Shown: positions 4,266 through 7,270 of the stretch, piece after piece
Numbering within the stretch: position 1 is the stretch's first letter
How the letters are laid out: each line of letters opens with the position of its first letter
Source of the DNA: an uncultured Lachnospiraceae bacterium
GTDB lineage: Bacteria > Bacillota_A > Clostridia > Lachnospirales > Lachnospiraceae
Length of the DNA stretch: 7,270 nt
Direction of reading: 5' to 3'
Assembly (NCBI GenBank): GCA_905200565.1
Contig: CAJKKX010000112.1
Location: 1-7,270, forward strand
Made by a program: the position numbers and the translations under genes
Notes under the pieces: generated by a model
What the model was told of the DNA's origin: nothing
The model's input: only the letters and a program-made list of their open reading frames with translations
Database searches by the model: none

Positions 4266-7200
4266 TTAGAACTTTACCTTCCGATATGCACTGTAAACCT
4301 TCGTGCCCTTGTTTTTCACATAACCCCGTATCCTTACGGAAACTTTTTTGCCTGTCCTTATTCCTTTTTTCACCAGAACTGTTTTGGAACCGGACGCCGC
4401 TTTTTTATACGCGTTCTTTCCCTGCTTCACCCATACTTCAAAGCCTGTTTCCCCACTCTTTTTACAGACGATCTTCAATCCGGTCTTTTTATAATCCCGC
4501 ACGCTCTTTACCTTTGGCTTTAAAGGTTTTGCTGCCGTATAAAGAATCTTCGATTCCTTCCCGCTTCCCTTTTCGTTTGACGCAGTTACCTTCACCTGAT
4601 ACTTCTTTCCCGGTTTCAGATTTTTGATTTTCAAAGTATTCTTTTGGGCGCTTCCCGCAGTCTGCCACTTTCCGTCTTTCTGGATATACACCGTATAGGA
4701 GGATGCGTCTGCCTGCTGCTTCCAGGTGATCTGCAATCCTTTGGTCTGGGACTTCGCCTTTACATTTTCCACCTGTCCGGGTACCTGTTTCTCCTCTCCC
4801 GGTTTTCGCACCAAGTTTGCCCGTTCGCTGTCCAGCCGGTCCATCGCCTGACGTATTTCCCCATCCAGGGCATTTTCATCAAGAAGTACCTGCCCGGCCT
4901 CTGCCAACGCTTTTGCAAATGCCTGCGGATTCTGATAGAGGGATAAATCTATTTTTCTATCTTCTGCCAGAATTTTCCGCAGCTCCGTCTTATCCCCCAT
5001 CGTATAACCGGCATACTGAATCTTATCCAGCAATTCTGCCCATGCCCGGTTAATCTCATTCTGCTTCGACTGCGGATTTTTAAATACCTGCTGTGCGTAT
5101 GCAAATGCTTCCTGATAAGATGCACGCACGGCTGGAATTACATTCTGAAAATCCAGATTTTCCGCATAAACCATGACACGGTATAAAGTCCCGATCTCTC
5201 TCTGTTCTGTGTCTGTTTCCTGCGGAAGGACAACAGGCGCGCCGATCAGTTCCTTCCGCACGGGTTTCCGCAGTTCCAGCACGGCGTTCATCAACGCCTC
5301 CTCTGCCTGCGCCATTTCTTCCTGCCCTGCGTTTCCTTCTGCCAGAAGCTGCTCTATCCGGTCTTTTGCCGCCTGAAAAGCCTCCCAGCCCTGTCCCTCC
5401 GTAAAGCTGGCGGCATCATAAAGAGATGTAAAATCGGAAATCGTCTCCAGAGAAGCCGCGTTCCCTCCGCTCTGCTGCGTATGCACAAAATAATCAATGT
5501 CGATAACCGGGGATTTGCACACGATCTTAATTGTATGCGTACCACCCGCAAGCCCCGTCTTTTCATACAGCTTCACGCCTGACGCCGCCGCGCCGGTACA
5601 GGAAACCTCTTCCTGCAATACATCATCGATAGATACCTGAGCGCTTCCAAAGTTCGTATCTTTCTGCCCGTACCAGGCAATACTGTCTCCCTGAAAGGTG
5701 AAAGATACCGCTGCCGCCGCTTTCGTTGTATATTTGCTTCCTCCTCCGGAGAACCCGCTGTTCTGCTCCGCCGTCCAGTCTCCTTCAAAAATCAGAGCGG
5801 AATCTGTCTCCTCTGTCACCGTTTCTTTCCGTGTCAGATCTGGCGCGGACAATTCCTCGGCCCTGAGCAGAAGATAGCTTGAAAAGCTGCATTCCAATAC
5901 TGCCTGGCCTCCCGGTACATTTGTCGCAATCACCTGATCGTTTACATAATCCACAATGCGGTACAATTTATATGGATTTAACCCTTTGAGTTCCACCGCC
6001 GGATTTCCCTCAGGGCGGAACTTATTTCCATCCCTGTAAAAAGCATAATACATAGTACCGTCCTTATTCACTACGTATGTCTCATAAGGGTCAAAGCCAT
6101 AACTGTACAAATCTCCCACGAACTGACCTTTTTGAAGCTCTGCTTCCTGTGCAATCTTAAGCCATCTCTCATACTCTTTCTGCTGGCTGCCTGTCATATT
6201 TCTTTTTTCAATCAGAACCGCGCCTGTCCCCACCGCGGAAGGATACCAGATTTCATTGTGGTCTGTCGTAATTGGAAAATAGTCCCCGCACAATGCCTTG
6301 TACGCCTTTACCCTTCTTCTCGTCTGGTCGACGCTGGTCGGGTCAGCCGTCGGCACCTGGGTTACATACGGCAGGGAATAATAATCCTGCGGCGTTCCAC
6401 AATTACACAAAAGATGAAACGCATCTTCGTTGCACTCTTTCATCGCCTGGTAGACCTCACGGTAAAATACAGCCTGGTTCTCTGTCGATTCCTCTGGCCT
6501 CGCATGATGGTGAGCCGGATTATAACAATGCGGAATGCTCCATACATAATCACTCTTCAATCCGTCAAATCCCCACTCATTCAATGCCTTTTTCACAAAC
6601 TCCACCTGACTCTGCACTGCCCCTTCAGAGCATGGGCAGAGCGCATAACCCGTTGTCCCGTTAAACCGGTCGGACGCGCCCGGCCCCGCCAGCTTTCCTT
6701 TTGTTCCATTTTGATTCTGCACAAAGTATTCCGGATGCTCTTTATAAAGACTGCTGTTCTCTCGTCCTCCGTCGCACGGACGCCACCAGAGAAGCGCCGT
6801 CATCCCTCTCTCATGAATTGCATCCGTCAGACGCTTCATATCTGCACTTCCATTTGGAAGCTTTGCGCTGTTCAGATCCCATTGTCCGGCATTGTTATAC
6901 CATCCGTCATCCAACGTTATCTGTTTAATCCCCAGCGCCTGCAATTCATCCAGCTTTCCAAGAATCAGTTCCAGCGTCCAGTCAAATTCCCAGCCCCAGC
7001 TTTCCCAGCGCAGATCATAGCTGCTGTCCGGAATCTCCTCTTCACTTAAGGTCTCAAATCCGATCTGGCGCATACCATCCGCATAACCGCGAAGCCCCAT
7101 ATAGTAATCGCCGTTATGTACATGTACAAATCCCTCTCCAGCCGCTACGGTCTCCTGCGCTGCGACCGTCCGGGACGGTCTCTGGATGGCGGCATAGACC

Positions 7201-7270
7201 GTCTGGTCCTTCTCGTCTACCGGAGTCTGCACTTCTCTCCTCGTGATGCTGGCATCTCCAACCGTAATTC
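4266..7270 (-). CDS. Multidomain GH36-type glycoside hydrolase (alpha-galactosidase-like), 5' end missing
   Basis: This is probably a secreted retaining enzyme acting on alpha-linked galactose-type sugars. The frame is open to the window edge (ITVGDASITRRE precedes the GTG at 7232), so the N-terminal beta-sandwich and any signal peptide lie outside. Counting from that GTG as residue 1, the TIM barrel covers about 45-370. It shows SWGWEFDW (78-85), TLDDGW (106-111), GLKSDYVW (224-231, D228 the likely nucleophile), NPAHHHARPEES (238-249), CGTPQDYY (278-285) and TADPTS (295-300, D297 the likely acid/base). A C-terminal beta domain follows to about 460. Next come a carbohydrate-binding-like jelly roll (470-585), about three FIVAR helical modules (597-655, 680-745, 746-808), an FN3 domain (816-900) and a very basic FN3-like end (903-988). 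There is no sortase or membrane anchor. GH36 also includes alpha-N-acetylgalactosaminidases, so the exact substrate is open. No transporter or sugar regulator is visible nearby. Confidence 0.88.
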   Translation of the reverse strand, partial: ITVGDASITRREVQTPVDEKDQTVYAAIQRPSRTVAAQETVAAGEGFVHVHNGDYYMGLRGYADGMRQIGFETLSEEEIPDSSYDLRWESWGWEFDWTLELILGKLDELQALGIKQITLDDGWYNNAGQWDLNSAKLPNGSADMKRLTDAIHERGMTALLWWRPCDGGRENSSLYKEHPEYFVQNQNGTKGKLAGPGASDRFNGTTGYALCPCSEGAVQSQVEFVKKALNEWGFDGLKSDYVWSIPHCYNPAHHHARPEESTENQAVFYREVYQAMKECNEDAFHLLCNCGTPQDYYSLPYVTQVPTADPTSVDQTRRRVKAYKALCGDYFPITTDHNEIWYPSAVGTGAVLIEKRNMTGSQQKEYERWLKIAQEAELQKGQFVGDLYSYGFDPYETYVVNKDGTMYYAFYRDGNKFRPEGNPAVELKGLNPYKLYRIVDYVNDQVIATNVPGGQAVLECSFSSYLLLRAEELSAPDLTRKETVTEETDSALIFEGDWTAEQNSGFSGGGSKYTTKAAAAVSFTFQGDSIAWYGQKDTNFGSAQVSIDDVLQEEVSCTGAAASGVKLYEKTGLAGGTHTIKIVCKSPVIDIDYFVHTQQSGGNAASLETISDFTSLYDAASFTEGQGWEAFQAAKDRIEQLLAEGNAGQEEMAQAEEALMNAVLELRKPVRKELIGAPVVLPQETDTEQREIGTLYRVMVYAENLDFQNVIPAVRASYQEAFAYAQQVFKNPQSKQNEINRAWAELLDKIQYAGYTMGDKTELRKILAEDRKIDLSLYQNPQAFAKALAEAGQVLLDENALDGEIRQAMDRLDSERANLVRKPGEEKQVPGQVENVKAKSQTKGLQITWKQQADASSYTVYIQKDGKWQTAGSAQKNTLKIKNLKPGKKYQVKVTASNEKGSGKESKILYTAAKPLKPKVKSVRDYKKTGLKIVCKKSGETGFEVWVKQGKNAYKKAASGSKTVLVKKGIRTGKKVSVRIRGYVKNKGTKVYSAYRKVKF

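Noticed and set aside
6132..7049. Plus-strand open frame of 305 codons opposite the glycoside hydrolase
   Set aside because: It is antisense to a clearly recognised enzyme. The translation is rich in Arg, His, Pro, Ser and Leu, shows no domain, and has no ribosome binding site. It is a frame shadow of the GH gene.
7164..7180. 17-base near-palindrome GACCGTCC-G-GGACGGTC in the hydrolase gene
   Set aside because: It is a short GC-rich repeat inside coding sequence with a loop of 1-3 bases, no T-run, and no position near a start or stop. Chance and codon content explain it.
1..7270. Mobile element, CRISPR array, defence island, tRNA or other RNA gene
   Set aside because: I saw no transposase or integrase, no direct-repeat/spacer pattern, no tRNA cloverleaf and no toxin-antitoxin or nuclease genes. 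The content is housekeeping genes plus a secreted glycosidase.

Overview
The window looks like chromosome of a gut-type Firmicute, most likely a Lachnospiraceae relative (Blautia, Mediterraneibacter or Clostridium cluster XIVa type). This is an inference from three things: the protein sequences, the strong GGAGG-type ribosome binding sites, and the FIVAR/FN3-decorated secreted glycosidase. Every gene I can support lies on the minus strand, so the window is best read from base 7270 down to base 1. Coding density is very high; the longest stretch without a gene is 116 bases (4150-4265).

Region A (7270-4266) is the 3' part of a large, modular, probably secreted glycoside hydrolase. It has a GH36/melibiase-type catalytic barrel, then a beta-sandwich carbohydrate-binding-like domain, about three FIVAR modules and two fibronectin-III-like modules. 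The reading frame stays open to the window edge, so its start and any signal peptide lie outside. A strong intrinsic terminator (4208-4247) ends this unit.

Region B (4204-1) is one tightly packed run of seven genes, probably an operon starting from a weak promoter candidate just after the terminator. In transcription order these are: a short NfeD-family membrane protein; a slipin/QmcA-type SPFH protein; ornithine carbamoyltransferase (argF); a 94-residue three-helix membrane protein of unknown function; the biotin-protein ligase/repressor BirA; a 118-residue protein of unknown function; and the first 23 codons of a tRNA-dihydrouridine synthase (dusB-like) cut off by the window edge. Gaps are 42, 24, -8, -4, 13 and -4 bases, so translation of several pairs is probably coupled.

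How the genes work together: NfeD and slipin are a well-known partner pair acting at membrane microdomains. argF (arginine synthesis or citrulline metabolism), birA (biotin attachment and biotin-gene repression) and dusB (tRNA modification) are housekeeping genes with no obvious joint pathway. The two unknown proteins sit between them. I see no mobile element, CRISPR array, RNA gene, phage gene or defence system. The best leads are a perfect 11-bp hairpin inside argF, the two uncharacterised small proteins, and the divergent catalytic motifs of the glycosidase.
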